Shown: piece after piece, positions 8,769-19,666 of the stretch | Layout of the letters: the number at the start of each line of letters is the position of its first letter | Position numbering within the stretch: the stretch's first letter is position 1 | Origin: Stenotrophomonas sp. HITSZ_GD | Lineage (GTDB): Bacteria > Pseudomonadota > Gammaproteobacteria > Xanthomonadales > Xanthomonadaceae | DNA length: 64,000 nucleotides | Direction of reading: 5' to 3' | Assembly (NCBI RefSeq): GCF_029543105.1 | Contig: NZ_JARQXB010000004.1 | Coordinates: 1-64,000 of the forward strand | Made by a program: the position numbers and the translations under genes | The notes under the pieces: model-generated | What the model saw: only the letters and a program-made list of their open reading frames with translations | What the model was told of the DNA's origin: nothing | The model's database searches: none

Positions 8769-9311
8769 ATGGCAGAAGAACGTCAGCCGCGGGGTCGCGA
8801 TCGCGACCGTAACCGCGAAGAGAAGATCGACGACGGCATGATCGAGAAGCTGGTCGCGGTCAACCGCGTCAGCAAGACCGTCAAGGGTGGTCGCCAGTTC
8901 ACCTTCACCGCCCTGACCGTGGTCGGCGACGGCGAAGGCAAGGTCGGCTTCGGTTATGGCAAGGCGCGCGAAGTGCCGGTCGCCATCCAGAAGTCGATGG
9001 AATACGCCCGCAAGAACATGGCCAACATCGACCTGAACAACGGCACCCTGTGGCACCCGCTGAAGTCGGGCCATGGCGCGGCCCGCGTGTTCATGCAGCC
9101 GGCTTCGGAAGGTACCGGCGTGATCGCCGGCGGTGCCATGCGCGCCGTGCTCGAAGCGGTGGGCGTGAAGAACGTGCTCGCCAAGGCCACCGGTTCGCGT
9201 AACCCGATCAACCTCGTGCGCGCCACCGTCCGTGGCCTGACCGAGATGCAGTCGCCCGCCCGCATCGCTGCCAAGCGCGGCAAGAAGGTGGAGGATCTGA
9301 CCCATGGCTAA
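8769..9311 (+). CDS. rpsE: 30S ribosomal protein S5
   Basis: 180 residues with the S5 double-stranded RNA-binding fold ([16 protein letters not shown]) and the C-terminal domain. S5 controls decoding accuracy with S4 at the mRNA entry site. The N-terminus is rich in Arg/Asp/Glu. Overlaps rpmD by 8 nt. Confidence 0.97.
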   Translation: MAEERQPRGRDRDRNREEKIDDGMIEKLVAVNRVSKTVKGGRQFTFTALTVVGDGEGKVGFGYGKAREVPVAIQKSMEYARKNMANIDLNNGTLWHPLKSGHGAARVFMQPASEGTGVIAGGAMRAVLEAVGVKNVLAKATGSRNPINLVRATVRGLTEMQSPARIAAKRGKKVEDLTHG

Positions 9312-9495
9312 TGACACCAACAAGACCGTGAAGGTGCGCCTGGTGCGCGGCCTGCGTGGCACCCAGTCGCGTCACCGCCTGTCGGTGCGTGCCCTGGGCC
9401 TGAACAAGCTCAACGATGTGCGTGAACTGAAGGACAGCCCGCAGGTTCGCGGCCTGATCAACAAGGTTCATTACCTCGTCCAGGTTGAGGAGTAA
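9304..9495 (+). CDS. rpmD: 50S ribosomal protein L30
   Basis: 63 residues with the L30 core [16 protein letters not shown]. The start lies inside the end of rpsE (8-nt overlap), with GGAGG inside rpsE as ribosome-binding site. rplO follows 6 nt later. Confidence 0.96.
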   Translation: MANDTNKTVKVRLVRGLRGTQSRHRLSVRALGLNKLNDVRELKDSPQVRGLINKVHYLVQVEE

Positions 9496-9501
9496 TCGAC
9501 C

Positions 9502-9945
9502 ATGACCATGCGTCTCAATGATCTGAGCCCGGCTCCGGGCGCCCGCACCGAGCGCACCCGCGTCGGTCGCGGTATCGGTTCGGGCCTGGGCAAGACCGCC
9601 GGCCGCGGCCACAAGGGTTCGTTTGCCCGCAAGGGTGGCGGCAAGATCAAGGCTGGCTTCGAAGGCGGCCAGACCCCGATGCAGCGCCGTCTGCCGAAGA
9701 TCGGCTTCCGCTCGAAGATCGCCAAGGACACCGCCGAAGTGCTGTCCTACCAGCTGGACAAGCTGGAAGCCGGCGAGATCGACTTCGCCGCGCTGCGTGC
9801 GGCCAAGCTGGTCCCGTCGACCGCCAAGAAGGCGAAGATCGTCATGAAGGGCGAGCTGACCAAGAAGTTCGTGCTGAAGGGCGTGGCGGCCACCGCGGGC
9901 GCCAAGGCCGCGATCGAAGCTGCCGGCGGCAGCGTACAGGAGTAA
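9502..9945 (+). CDS. rplO: 50S ribosomal protein L15
   Basis: 147 residues. The Gly/Arg/Lys-rich N-terminal extension ([20 protein letters not shown]) threads into 23S rRNA as in all L15 proteins. Starts at 9502 (MTMRL) with GAGGAG about 10 nt upstream; a second ATG at 9508 is possible. secY follows after 7 nt, the usual rplO-secY order. Confidence 0.96.
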   Translation: MTMRLNDLSPAPGARTERTRVGRGIGSGLGKTAGRGHKGSFARKGGGKIKAGFEGGQTPMQRRLPKIGFRSKIAKDTAEVLSYQLDKLEAGEIDFAALRAAKLVPSTAKKAKIVMKGELTKKFVLKGVAATAGAKAAIEAAGGSVQE

Positions 9946-9952
9946 CTCGCAG

Positions 9953-11308
9953 ATGGCGCAGGCTGGCATCGGAAACCTCGGCGGCGGGCTCGGCAAGTTC
10001 ACGGAACTTCGCCAGCGTCTGCTGTTCGTACTCGGCGCATTGATCGTGTACCGCATCGGCTGCTACGTGCCGGTGCCGGGGGTCAATCCCGATGCCATGC
10101 TTTCGTTGATGCAGGCGCAGGGTGGCGGCATCGTGGACATGTTCAACATGTTCTCGGGCGGCGCCCTGCACCGTTTCAGCATCTTCGCGCTGAACGTGAT
10201 GCCGTACATCTCGGCATCGATCGTGATCCAGCTGGCGACCCACATCTTCCCCGCGCTCAAGGCGATGCAGAAGGAAGGTGAGTCGGGCCGTCGCAAGATC
10301 ACCCAGTATTCGCGCATCGGCGCCGTGCTGCTGGCGGTGGTGCAGGGCGGCAGCATCGCGCTGGCGCTGCAGAACCAGACCGCGCCGGGTGGCGCGCCGG
10401 TCGTCTATGCGCCGGGCATGGGTTTCGTGCTGACTGCGGTGGTCGCGCTGACCGCCGGTACCATTTTCCTGATGTGGGTCGGTGAGCAGGTGACCGAGCG
10501 CGGCATCGGCAACGGCGTCTCGCTGATCATCTTCGCCGGTATCGTGGCCGGCCTGCCGGCGGCGGCGATCCAGACCGTCGAAGCGTTCCGCAACGACACC
10601 CTGAGCTTCATCTCGCTGCTGCTGATCGTCATCACGATCCTGGCATTCACCTGGTTCGTCGTGTTCGTCGAGCGCGGGCAGCGCCGGATCACGGTCAACT
10701 ACGCGCGCCGCCAGGGCGGTCGCAACGCGTACATGAACCAGACCTCGTTCCTGCCGCTGAAGCTCAACATGGCCGGCGTGATCCCGCCGATCTTCGCTTC
10801 CTCGATCCTGGCGTTCCCGGCCACGCTGTCGATGTGGTCCGGCCAGGCGACGTCGGCCACCTGGCTGCAGAAGATCGCCAATGCGCTGGGCCCGGGCGAG
10901 CCGGTCCACATGCTGGTGTTCGCCGGTCTGATCATCGGCTTCGCGTTCTTCTATACCGCGCTGGTGTTCAACTCGCAGGAAACGGCCGACAACCTGAAGA
11001 AGTCGGGCGCGCTGATTCCGGGTATCCGCCCGGGCAAGGCGACCGCGGACTACATCGACGGCGTGCTGACCCGCCTGACCGGCGCCGGCGCCGTGTACCT
11101 GGTGATCGTCTGCCTGCTGCCGGAGATCATGCGCGCGCAGTTCGGCACCTCGTTCCACTTCGGCGGCACCTCGCTGCTGATCGCGGTGGTCGTGGTGATG
11201 GACTTCATCGCCCAGATCCAGGCCCACCTGATGTCGCATCAGTACGAGAGCCTGCTGAAGAAGGCCAACCTGAAGGGCGGCTCGCGCGGCGGTTTCGCGC
11301 GCGGTTAA
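9953..11308 (+). CDS. secY: Protein translocase subunit SecY
   Basis: 451 residues with ten predicted membrane segments. It forms the SecYEG channel that exports the secreted and outer-membrane proteins found elsewhere in this window (OmpA, porin, TorF, S46 peptidase). Conserved features include the first-helix segment [13 protein letters not shown], the plug region with Met/Gly-rich sequence, and the cytosolic loop [16 protein letters not shown] that binds SecA and ribosomes. It is not followed by rpmJ but by a 338-nt gap. Confidence 0.97.
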   Translation: MAQAGIGNLGGGLGKFTELRQRLLFVLGALIVYRIGCYVPVPGVNPDAMLSLMQAQGGGIVDMFNMFSGGALHRFSIFALNVMPYISASIVIQLATHIFPALKAMQKEGESGRRKITQYSRIGAVLLAVVQGGSIALALQNQTAPGGAPVVYAPGMGFVLTAVVALTAGTIFLMWVGEQVTERGIGNGVSLIIFAGIVAGLPAAAIQTVEAFRNDTLSFISLLLIVITILAFTWFVVFVERGQRRITVNYARRQGGRNAYMNQTSFLPLKLNMAGVIPPIFASSILAFPATLSMWSGQATSATWLQKIANALGPGEPVHMLVFAGLIIGFAFFYTALVFNSQETADNLKKSGALIPGIRPGKATADYIDGVLTRLTGAGAVYLVIVCLLPEIMRAQFGTSFHFGGTSLLIAVVVVMDFIAQIQAHLMSHQYESLLKKANLKGGSRGGFARG

Positions 11309-11309
11309 C

Positions 11310-11318
11310 TGCTATACT
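11310..11318 (+). promoter_or_regulatory. Extended -10 promoter just after secY
   Basis: TG-C-TATACT at 11310-11318 begins two bases after the secY stop. The TGN plus near-consensus hexamer can work without a -35. It would produce an RNA starting near 11325 that covers the hairpin-rich region ahead of rpsM. Confidence 0.5.
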
Positions 11319-11558
11319 TGTTCTTCCTTGCGTGAAGGCGCGGCCGGCTCCCGGCCCAGGCCTTCCGATCTTAAGGGCGGTCCCCGCGGCGTCTCGCGCG
11401 GGGGTGTGACGAGGTGGTCCCGTGCGGGAGTAGCACGGGCGGTTCGGGTTTGCATCACCTGGGCCAGCATCGTCCGGCGCCGGAGCATGGGCACACTCCC
11501 CATGCCGGGTTCGTGGATCGCGGTTCGGTTCCACGGGCTTTCAAGTAATCCGAGACCT
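11319..11558 (+). other. Hairpin-rich intergenic segment between secY and rpsM
   Basis: No convincing coding sequence. Five separate hairpins follow each other: 11334-11365 (two stacked 6-bp stems), 11382-11403 (7 bp), 11419-11439 (7 bp, loop GGGAGTA), 11485-11505 (7 bp) and 11512-11535 (6 bp). It is flanked by two extended -10 promoters. It may be a structured mRNA leader of the alpha block or a small RNA. rpmJ, usually here, is absent on both strands. Confidence 0.4.
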
Positions 11559-11567
11559 TGCTAAAAT
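11539..11567 (+). promoter_or_regulatory. Putative promoter of the alpha block (rpsM)
   Basis: TTTCAA (11539-11544), 17-nt spacer and TAAAAT (11562-11567) preceded by TGC, that is, an extended -10. It lies about 80 nt before the rpsM start, in a locally A+T-rich patch that stands out from its surroundings. Confidence 0.55.
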
Positions 11568-11646
11568 TATCAGTTCACTTTGATCCATCCTGCCGGATGG
11601 CGCCGTGGGGCGCTGTCGGGCCATCACTCAGTTGGAGAATCGCGTC

Positions 11647-12003
11647 ATGGCGCGTATTGCAGGCGTCAACCTGCCAGCCCAGAAGCACGTCTGGGTCGGG
11701 TTGCAAAGCATCTACGGCATCGGCCGTACCCGTTCGAAGAAGGTCTGCGATGCCGCAGGCGTGACCTCGACCACCAAGATCCGCGACCTGTCGGAGCCGG
11801 AAATCGAGCGCCTGCGCGCCGAGATCGGCAAGTACATCGTGGAAGGCGATCTGCGCCGTGAAGTCGGCATTGCGATCAAGCGCCTGATGGACCTGGGCTG
11901 CTACCGCGGCCTGCGTCACCGTCGCGGCCTGCCGCTGCGTGGCCAGCGCACCCGTACCAACGCCCGCACCCGCAAGGGTCCGCGCAAGGCGATCAGGAAG
12001 TAA
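11647..12003 (+). CDS. rpsM: 30S ribosomal protein S13
   Basis: 118 residues starting [20 protein letters not shown], with the C-terminal basic tail [21 protein letters not shown] that reaches the P-site tRNA. Ribosome-binding site TTGGAGAA lies upstream. First gene of the alpha block; rpsK follows after 12 nt. Confidence 0.97.
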   Translation: MARIAGVNLPAQKHVWVGLQSIYGIGRTRSKKVCDAAGVTSTTKIRDLSEPEIERLRAEIGKYIVEGDLRREVGIAIKRLMDLGCYRGLRHRRGLPLRGQRTRTNARTRKGPRKAIRK

Positions 12004-12015
12004 GGGACCTAGAAC

Positions 12016-12408
12016 ATGGCCAAGCCCGCTGCTGTCAAGACCAAGAAGAAGATCAAGCGCGTCGTCACCGACGGCGTCGCCCACGTCCACGCTTCTTTCA
12101 ACAACACCATCGTCACCATCACCGACCGTCAGGGCAATGCCCTGTCCTGGGCGACCTCCGGTGGTGCCGGTTTCCGTGGTTCGCGCAAGTCGACCCCGTT
12201 CGCCGCCCAGGTGGCTGCCGAGAAGGCCGGCCGCGCTGCGCTGGACTACGGCGTGAAGTCGCTGGAAGTCCGCATCAAGGGCCCGGGTCCGGGCCGCGAG
12301 TCCGCCGTTCGTTCGTTGAACAACGTCGGCTACAAGATCACCAACATCATCGACGTGACGCCTATCCCGCACAACGGGTGCCGTCCGCCGAAGAAGCGCC
12401 GCGTCTGA
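12016..12408 (+). CDS. rpsK: 30S ribosomal protein S11
   Basis: 130 residues. Conserved [18 protein letters not shown] and the C-terminal [13 protein letters not shown] are present. S11 forms the platform that contacts mRNA upstream of the E site. 14 nt ahead of rpsD. Confidence 0.97.
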   Translation: MAKPAAVKTKKKIKRVVTDGVAHVHASFNNTIVTITDRQGNALSWATSGGAGFRGSRKSTPFAAQVAAEKAGRAALDYGVKSLEVRIKGPGPGRESAVRSLNNVGYKITNIIDVTPIPHNGCRPPKKRRV

Positions 12409-12422
12409 GGAGCTGAAGAGAA

Positions 12423-13052
12423 ATGGCTCGTTATATTGGTCCCACCTGTAAGCTCGCCCGTCGCGAAGGCGCCGATCTCGGCCTGAAGAGCGCGGCCCGC
12501 GCCCTGGACTCCAAGTGCAAGCTGGAGCAGAAGCCCGGCCAGCACGGCGCTACCGCCCGCAAGGGCAAGCTGTCCGACTACGCCACCCAGCTGCGCGAGA
12601 AGCAGAAGGTCAAGCGTATCTACGGCCTGCTGGAGCGTCAGTTCCGCAACTACTACAAGAAGGCCTCGACCAAGAAGGGCAACACCGGCGAGAACCTGCT
12701 GCAGCTGCTGGAAACCCGTCTGGACAACGTCGTCTATCGCATGGGCTTCGCCGTGACCCGTCCGGCCGCCCGCCAGCTGGTCTCGCACCGTGGCGTGCTG
12801 GTGAACGGCAAGTCGGTCAACCTGGCTTCGTACCAGGTCAAGGCCGGTGACGCGATCACCCTGTCGGAAAAGGCCCAGAAGCAGCTCCGCGTCCAGGAAG
12901 CCCTGACCGTCGCCGAGCAGCACGACCAGAACCCGTCGTGGGTGGAAGTCGATTCGAAGAAGTTCAGCGGCGTCTTCAAGGCCGTGCCGGATCGCGCCGA
13001 CCTGCCGGCGGACATCAACGAAGCGCTGATCGTCGAGCTGTATTCGAAGTAA
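12423..13052 (+). CDS. rpsD: 30S ribosomal protein S4
   Basis: 209 residues with a C-terminal S4 RNA-binding domain ([21 protein letters not shown]). S4 nucleates 30S assembly, guards the mRNA entry channel with S5, and in E. coli represses the alpha operon. The stop is followed by a 10-bp hairpin before rpoA. Confidence 0.97.
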   Translation: MARYIGPTCKLARREGADLGLKSAARALDSKCKLEQKPGQHGATARKGKLSDYATQLREKQKVKRIYGLLERQFRNYYKKASTKKGNTGENLLQLLETRLDNVVYRMGFAVTRPAARQLVSHRGVLVNGKSVNLASYQVKAGDAITLSEKAQKQLRVQEALTVAEQHDQNPSWVEVDSKKFSGVFKAVPDRADLPADINEALIVELYSK

Positions 13053-13063
13053 TTCACATCGGA

Positions 13064-13089
13064 GAACCTCCGGTTTGCACCGGAGGTTC
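13064..13089 (+). promoter_or_regulatory. Strong hairpin between rpsD and rpoA
   Basis: A perfect 10-bp stem (13064-13073 with 13080-13089) and 6-nt loop TTTGCA, with no following T-run. It ends just ahead of the CAGGAG ribosome-binding site of rpoA (about 13092-13097). It could be an RNase III-type processing site or a translation-tuning structure that sets rpoA output apart from the ribosomal proteins. Confidence 0.5.
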
Positions 13090-13107
13090 GTCAGGAGACC
13101 CCGCAAC

Positions 13108-14106
13108 ATGACGGTTACCGCCAACCAGGTTCTGCGCCCCCGTGGTCCGCAGATCGAACGCCTTACCGATAACCGCGCCAAGGTCGTGATCGAGCCCTTG
13201 GAGCGTGGTTACGGGCATACGCTGGGCAATGCCCTGCGTCGCGTGCTGCTGTCGTCGATCCCCGGCTTCGCGATCACCGAGGTCGAGATCGATGGCGTGC
13301 TGCACGAGTACACCACCGTCGAGGGCCTGCAGGAAGATGTGCTGGAAGTCCTGCTGAACCTCAAGGACGTGGCGATCCGCATGCACAGTGGTGACAGCGC
13401 GACCCTGTCGCTGTCCAAGCAGGGCCCGGGCGTCGTCACCGCCGCCGATATCAAGACCGACCACAACGTCGAGATCCTCAATGGCGATCACGTGATCTGC
13501 CATCTGACCAAGGATACGGCGCTGAACATGCGTCTGAAGATCGAGCGTGGTTTCGGCTACCAGCCGGCCGCCGCGCGCCGTCGCCCGGACGAGGAGACCC
13601 GCACCATCGGTCGCCTGGTCCTGGACGCCTCGTTCTCGCCGGTTCGCCGCGTCGCCTACGCCGTGGAAGCGGCGCGTGTCGAGCAGCGCACCGACCTGGA
13701 CAAGCTGGTCATCGACATCGAGACCAACGGCACCATCGATGCCGAGGAAGCCGTGCGCACCGCCGCCGACATCCTCAGCGACCAGCTGTCGGTCTTCGGT
13801 GACTTCACCCACCGCGACCGCGGTGCGCCCAAGCCGGCCACCGGCGGCGTGGATCCGGTGCTGCTGCGTCCGATCGACGACCTCGAGCTGACCGTGCGTT
13901 CGGCCAACTGCCTGAAGGCCGAGAGCATCTACTACATCGGCGATCTGATCCAGAAGACCGAAGTGGAGCTGCTCAAGACCCCGAACCTGGGCAAGAAGTC
14001 GCTCACCGAGATCAAGGAAGTGCTGGCCCAGCGTGGCCTGTCGCTCGGCATGAAGCTGGAGAACTGGCCGCCGGCCGGTGTCGCCCAGCACGGCATGCTG
14101 GGTTGA
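13108..14106 (+). CDS. rpoA: DNA-directed RNA polymerase subunit alpha
   Basis: 332 residues. N-terminal dimerisation domain (about 1-235, with [22 protein letters not shown]) and C-terminal domain (about 250-332, with [15 protein letters not shown] and [16 protein letters not shown], the helix-hairpin-helix that binds UP elements and activators). The TTG-started extension to 13075 would read through the hairpin and is rejected; the ATG at 13108 has CAGGAG at the right distance and matches the 332-residue Xanthomonas protein. Confidence 0.97.
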   Translation: MTVTANQVLRPRGPQIERLTDNRAKVVIEPLERGYGHTLGNALRRVLLSSIPGFAITEVEIDGVLHEYTTVEGLQEDVLEVLLNLKDVAIRMHSGDSATLSLSKQGPGVVTAADIKTDHNVEILNGDHVICHLTKDTALNMRLKIERGFGYQPAAARRRPDEETRTIGRLVLDASFSPVRRVAYAVEAARVEQRTDLDKLVIDIETNGTIDAEEAVRTAADILSDQLSVFGDFTHRDRGAPKPATGGVDPVLLRPIDDLELTVRSANCLKAESIYYIGDLIQKTEVELLKTPNLGKKSLTEIKEVLAQRGLSLGMKLENWPPAGVAQHGMLG

Positions 14107-14115
14107 TCTACTGGA

Positions 14116-14150
14116 CCCCGCACGGGCTCGCCCGTGCGGGGTTCGGCTTT
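14116..14150 (+). terminator. Terminator-like hairpin between rpoA and rplQ
   Basis: A perfect 11-bp stem (14116-14126 with 14131-14141) with a CTCG tetraloop, followed by TTCGGCTTT. The T-run is interrupted, so termination may be partial. The rest of the 187-nt gap has smaller stems (GGATC/GATCC near 14165-14178 and CCGGG/CCCGG near 14189-14205) and an AAGGAA ribosome-binding site for rplQ. Confidence 0.55.
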
Positions 14151-14293
14151 GCAGCAAACCCGACGGATCAGAAGATCCGCGGTATTGACCGGGCAAGGAC
14201 ACCCGGCTGAGGACCAACCGCAGTCCATGTAACAACGCCAGGAAGGCGACAACGAACTCCAGACGTTTCAACATTCACTAAGGAATCAAGACC

Positions 14294-14680
14294 ATGCGTC
14301 ACCAGAAGTCGGGCCGCAAGTTCAACCGCACCAGCGCCCACCGCGAAGCGATGTTCAAGAACATGGCCGCCTCGCTGTTCAAGCACGAGCTGATCAAGAC
14401 CACCCTGCCGAAGGCCAAGGAACTGCGCCGCGTTGCCGAGCCGCTGATCACCCTGGCCAAGGTCGACTCGGTCGCCAACCGCCGCCTGGCCTTCGCCCGT
14501 CTGCGCGATGCCGAGGCCGTGGGCAACCTGTTCACCATCCTGGGCCCGCGCTATGCCACCCGTCCGGGCGGCTACCTGCGTCTGCTGAAGTGCGGCTTCC
14601 GCGCGGGCGACAATGCGCCGATGGCCTACGTCGAGCTGGTCGATCGTCCGGCCGCCGTCGCCGAGGAAGTGGCCGAGTAA
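14294..14680 (+). CDS. rplQ: 50S ribosomal protein L17
   Basis: 128 residues starting [21 protein letters not shown], full-length L17. It sits at the tunnel-exit side of the 50S subunit. Last gene of the cluster; the C-terminus ends in an Ala/Val/Glu-rich tail ([10 protein letters not shown]). Unusually far (187 nt) from rpoA, behind a terminator-like stem. Confidence 0.97.
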   Translation: MRHQKSGRKFNRTSAHREAMFKNMAASLFKHELIKTTLPKAKELRRVAEPLITLAKVDSVANRRLAFARLRDAEAVGNLFTILGPRYATRPGGYLRLLKCGFRAGDNAPMAYVELVDRPAAVAEEVAE

Positions 14681-14707
14681 TTCGCGCCCACCTCGCCGTC
14701 ATGAAGA

Positions 14708-14738
14708 AAAGCCCGGCCCCGTGCCGGGCTTTTTCTTT
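14708..14738 (+). terminator. Rho-independent terminator of the ribosomal cluster
   Basis: A perfect 10-bp stem (14708-14717 with 14723-14732), loop CCCGT, and a T-rich tail TTTCTTTG. This ends the alpha block 27 nt after rplQ. Confidence 0.9.
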
Positions 14739-14813
14739 GCCCGGCCGCCACGGGCGTGGCCGTGCAGGCGGTGATGGTCGATAATTGGCCCGATCGTTCC
14801 GAGAGCCGCATCG

Positions 14814-15332
14814 ATGAATCCATTGCGTTGGAGCTTCCGCGCCCAGTTTCTGCTGGGGTTCCTGATCTGCGTCGCCCTGCTGGGCTACGCGATCTACCTG
14901 CAGCTGCATGACGGCCTGGAGCCGTGCCCGCTGTGCATTTTCCAGCGGATCGCCTTCGCCGCGCTTGGCGTGATGTTTCTGCTCGGCGCGTTGCACGGGC
15001 CGCGGGGCAGGGGCGGGCGCAAGGCATATGGCCTGCTCGCGTTCGTCGCCGCGGCCGCCGGCATCGGCGTGGCCGGGCGCCACGTCTGGGTGCAGGTGAT
15101 GCCGCGCGACGCCATGTCCTCCTGCGGCCCGCCGCTGAGCTTCCTCAGCGAGACCATGGGGCCGTTCGAAGTGTTGCGCACGGTGCTGACCGGCACCGGC
15201 GACTGTGGCAACGTGGACTGGCGCTTCCTGGGCCTGAGCATGCCGATGTGGAGCCTGGTGTGGTTCGTGCTGCTGGCCGCCTGGGCGCTGTACGCCGGCT
15301 TCCGCGCTCGCGGCCCGCGCAAACTGTTCTGA
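14814..15332 (+). CDS. dsbB: Disulfide bond formation protein DsbB
   Basis: 172 residues, four membrane helices. Both catalytic cysteine pairs are in place: CPLC at Cys38/Cys41 near the first periplasmic loop, and Cys104/Cys131 in the second loop, matching E. coli Cys41/44 and Cys104/130. DsbB reoxidises periplasmic DsbA and passes electrons to quinone. It starts 76 nt after the ribosomal terminator and lies 34 nt ahead of the DAHP synthase gene; no functional link to that neighbour is evident. Confidence 0.95.
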   Translation: MNPLRWSFRAQFLLGFLICVALLGYAIYLQLHDGLEPCPLCIFQRIAFAALGVMFLLGALHGPRGRGGRKAYGLLAFVAAAAGIGVAGRHVWVQVMPRDAMSSCGPPLSFLSETMGPFEVLRTVLTGTGDCGNVDWRFLGLSMPMWSLVWFVLLAAWALYAGFRARGPRKLF

Positions 15333-15366
15333 CGGCGTCCGCGCCGCATCCCCCTGGAGTGACGAC

Positions 15367-16758
<1,392 letters not shown>

Positions 16759-16831
16759 GGGCGCGGCGATGACGCCGCGCTCATCGCCCTGACGGCATCC
16801 TCCCTGCGTTGCACGGAATGGAGGATGCGGT

Positions 16832-17980
16832 TTGGCCATCGACTGGAACCTGCTGCGCGACTACGCGGTGCCGCTGGGCGTGGGCGCCCTGGCCGGGCTC
16901 GTCGCCTGGGCCTTGATGACCTGGCTGTTCCGCCGCAGCCGCGGGCGCGATTACCGGCGCGCACGCATCGCGCGCGTGGTCAGCCTGCCGCTGGCCTTCG
17001 CGCTGCCGCTGCTGTTCCTGCGCATCGCCAGCGAAGCCACGCCGCTGGCGGGGCGCCCGCTGGAAATCCTGCAGCAGCTGTTGCATGTCGGCCTGGTCGG
17101 CTGCGTTACCTGGCTGCTGGTGCGCGCCGTGGCGGCGGGCGAACGGGCCATCCTGCGCGAACACCCGATCGACATCGCCGACAACCTCGCCGCACGGCGC
17201 GTGCAGACGCAGACCCGCGTGCTGAGCCGCGTGCTGATGGGCGCGGTGATCCTGCTCGGCGTCTCCATCGTGCTGCTGACCTTCCCGCAGGTGCGGCAGA
17301 TCGGCAAGACGCTGCTGGCCTCGGCGGGCATCGTCGGCCTGGTGGCCGGCATCGCGGCCAAGCCGGTGTTCGGCAACCTCATCGCCGGCTTGCAGATCGC
17401 CTTGACCCAGCCCATCCGCCTGGACGACGTGGTCATCGTGGAAGGCGAGTGGGGCCGCATCGAAGAGATCGGCAGTTCCTACGTGGTGGTCCGCATCTGG
17501 GACGAGCGGCGCATGGTCGTACCGTTGTCCTGGTTCATCGAGAACCCGTTCCAGAACTGGACACGCCGCAGCGCGGACCTGCTCGGCACCGCCTTCCTGT
17601 GGCTGGACTACCGCACCCCGCTGGCCGAAGTGCGCGCGGAACTGGAGCGCATCTGCCGCGATGCGCCGCTGTGGGATGGGCGCGTGTGCGTCACCCAGGT
17701 CACCGACACCAGCGAGCAGACGATCCAGGTGCGCCTGCTGGTGAGCGCGCGCAATTCCGGCGATGCATTCGACCTGCGCTGCCAGGTGCGCGAGCGCATG
17801 ATCGATTTCCTGATCCGCAAGCACCCGTATGCCTTGCCGCGGCTGCGCGCGGAAATCAGCGAGGGCGAAGCGTCCCTGCCGCGCCAGCCGCGCGTGCAGT
17901 CCGAAGACGTGCGCTCGCCCGGCGCCGAGGACGGGGCGCCGGCGGTGGTGCCTGGCGAGCCGCCACCAGCGGCGGCCTAG
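16832..17980 (+). CDS. Mechanosensitive ion channel, MscS family
   Basis: 382 residues from a TTG start that is supported by GGAGG at 16820-16824, 7 nt upstream; no in-frame ATG fits better. About four N-terminal membrane helices (roughly residues 10-150) precede the pore-lining helix and MscS domain (GIAAKPVFGNLIAGLQIALTQPI, then DDVVIVEGEWGRIEEIG and VPLSWFIENPFQNW). A cytosolic beta/alpha region follows, ending in a Pro/Ala-rich tail. Releases solutes on osmotic downshock. Converges on the amidase gene with only 4 nt between the stops. Confidence 0.92.
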   Translation: MAIDWNLLRDYAVPLGVGALAGLVAWALMTWLFRRSRGRDYRRARIARVVSLPLAFALPLLFLRIASEATPLAGRPLEILQQLLHVGLVGCVTWLLVRAVAAGERAILREHPIDIADNLAARRVQTQTRVLSRVLMGAVILLGVSIVLLTFPQVRQIGKTLLASAGIVGLVAGIAAKPVFGNLIAGLQIALTQPIRLDDVVIVEGEWGRIEEIGSSYVVVRIWDERRMVVPLSWFIENPFQNWTRRSADLLGTAFLWLDYRTPLAEVRAELERICRDAPLWDGRVCVTQVTDTSEQTIQVRLLVSARNSGDAFDLRCQVRERMIDFLIRKHPYALPRLRAEISEGEASLPRQPRVQSEDVRSPGAEDGAPAVVPGEPPPAAA

Positions 17981-17984
17981 CCGC

Positions 17985-19607
17985 TCAGCGTTTGCGGGTG
18001 CCTTCCGTGGCGGCCGTGGGCAGGAAGCGTGGCGGCTGTCGCGCGGCCGTCAGCTGTTCGTACGCATAGCCCAGTTCCAGCAGGCGCGGTTCGCTCCACG
18101 CCGTGCCCATGAACAACAGGCCGACCGGAAGGCCATTGATGTTGCCCATCGGGACGTTGAGGCTCGGATAGCCGGCCACCGCGGCGGCACCGTAGTTGCC
18201 GCCCGGGAAATCGTCGCCGTGCACCGGGTCGGTCAGCCAAGCCACGCCGGTGGTGGGGGCGATCAGCGCGTCCAGCTGCTGTGCCTTGAGGGCGGCGTCG
18301 ATGCCCAGCGGGCCGGCCAATCGCCGGGCCCGGGTGCGCGCGCCGATGTACTCCGGCGCGTTGAGCTCGCCCTTGGCCGCCGCCGCTTCGAACAGGTCCT
18401 GCCCGAAGTGCGGCATTTCGCGTGCCGCATTCTCGCGGTTGAAGGCGATCAGGGCGTCCAGGTCGCGCAGCGGCGCGTCGTGCGCGGCGAGGTAACGCGC
18501 GAGGCCGGCCTTGAACTCGTACAGCAGCACGGTCTGCTCGTCGGCCTCCCATTGGCCGTCGGTGGGAATCTGCGCCTCCACCACGGTGGCGCCGGCCTGG
18601 CGCAGCGCCGCCAGCGCCGCATCGAGCGCGGCGGCCAGCGCGGGGTTTTCGGTGAGCCGGCTGCGCAGCACGCCCAGGCGCGCGCCCTTCAGCGCCTCGG
18701 GCTTCAGCCGTGCGGTGTAGTCGTACACGGCCAGGCCGGGCCGGGTGGCGGTGGCCGGGTCGGCCGGATCGCGCCCGGCGATGGCACCCAGCAATACGGC
18801 CGCGTCCGCCACGCTGCGCGTCATCGGGCCGGCGGTGTCCTGGCTGAAGGAGATCGGCACGATGCCGTCGCGGCTCACCAGCCCCACCGTGGGCTTGAGG
18901 CCGACGAGTCCATTGATCGCGGCCGGGCACACGATGCTGCCGTCGGTCTCGGTGCCGATGCCGGCGGCGGCCAGGTTGGCCGAGATCGCCACGCCGGTGC
19001 CTGCGCTGGAACCGCACGGGTTGCGATCCAGCGCGTAGGGATTGCGGGTCTGGCCGCCCTGCGCGCTCCAGCCCGAAGTGGAATGCGCCGAGCGGAAGTT
19101 CGCCCATTCGCTGAGGTTGGTCTTGCCCAGGATCACCGCGCCGGCGGCGCGCAGGCGCTGCACGAGGAAGGCATCGCGGGCGGGATGCAGGCCGGCCAAG
19201 GCGAGCGAGCCGGCGGTGGTCGCCATCGGGGTGGCGTCGATATTGTCCTTCAGCAGGATCGGGATGCCGTGCAGCGGGCCGCGCACATGGCCGGCGCGGC
19301 GTTCGGCATCGCGTTCGGCCGCTTCCTTCGGGGCGTCCGGATTCAGCGCCAGCACCGAGTTCAGGCGTGGGCCTTCGCGGTCCAGCGCGGCGATGCGCGC
19401 CAGGTAGGCGCGGGTCAGCGTGGTGCTGTCGAGCTCGCCGCGGGTCATGCGCGCCTGCAGGTCGGCGATATCGAGTTCGGCGTAGGGGAACGCATCCGTG
19501 CTGGACGGTGATGCGGTCTTGCCGGCCGTGTCCGCCGACGGCGCCGGCTGCTGGCAACCGGCGAGCAGTAGGCAGGCGACGACGAGAGGAAGGGCGGCCA
19601 GGCGCAT
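17985..19607 (-). CDS. Exported amidase-signature lipoprotein
   Basis: 540 residues. The N-terminus has a lipoprotein signal with lipobox LLAGC (Cys18), then a Ser/Thr/Pro linker. The rest is an amidase-signature hydrolase with the Lys-cisSer-Ser triad visible: Lys120 (PILLKDNID), Ser200 ([10 protein letters not shown]) and nucleophile Ser224 ([11 protein letters not shown]). Relatives hydrolyse amides, peptide amides or related C-N bonds; the substrate here is unknown. Starts at the ATG whose complement is at 19605-19607; a much longer upstream reading frame is non-coding. Confidence 0.9.
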   Translation of the reverse strand: MRLAALPLVVACLLLAGCQQPAPSADTAGKTASPSSTDAFPYAELDIADLQARMTRGELDSTTLTRAYLARIAALDREGPRLNSVLALNPDAPKEAAERDAERRAGHVRGPLHGIPILLKDNIDATPMATTAGSLALAGLHPARDAFLVQRLRAAGAVILGKTNLSEWANFRSAHSTSGWSAQGGQTRNPYALDRNPCGSSAGTGVAISANLAAAGIGTETDGSIVCPAAINGLVGLKPTVGLVSRDGIVPISFSQDTAGPMTRSVADAAVLLGAIAGRDPADPATATRPGLAVYDYTARLKPEALKGARLGVLRSRLTENPALAAALDAALAALRQAGATVVEAQIPTDGQWEADEQTVLLYEFKAGLARYLAAHDAPLRDLDALIAFNRENAAREMPHFGQDLFEAAAAKGELNAPEYIGARTRARRLAGPLGIDAALKAQQLDALIAPTTGVAWLTDPVHGDDFPGGNYGAAAVAGYPSLNVPMGNINGLPVGLLFMGTAWSEPRLLELGYAYEQLTAARQPPRFLPTAATEGTRKR

Positions 19608-19666
19608 GGCGGAATTCCGGTGGGTTCGCCGCAGGCTAGCGACGCGCCGTGCGCTACGCAACGGCC

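Noticed and set aside
11580-11861. Alternative + strand frame over the rpsM start
   Set aside because: Out of frame with S13 and without any resemblance to a known protein.
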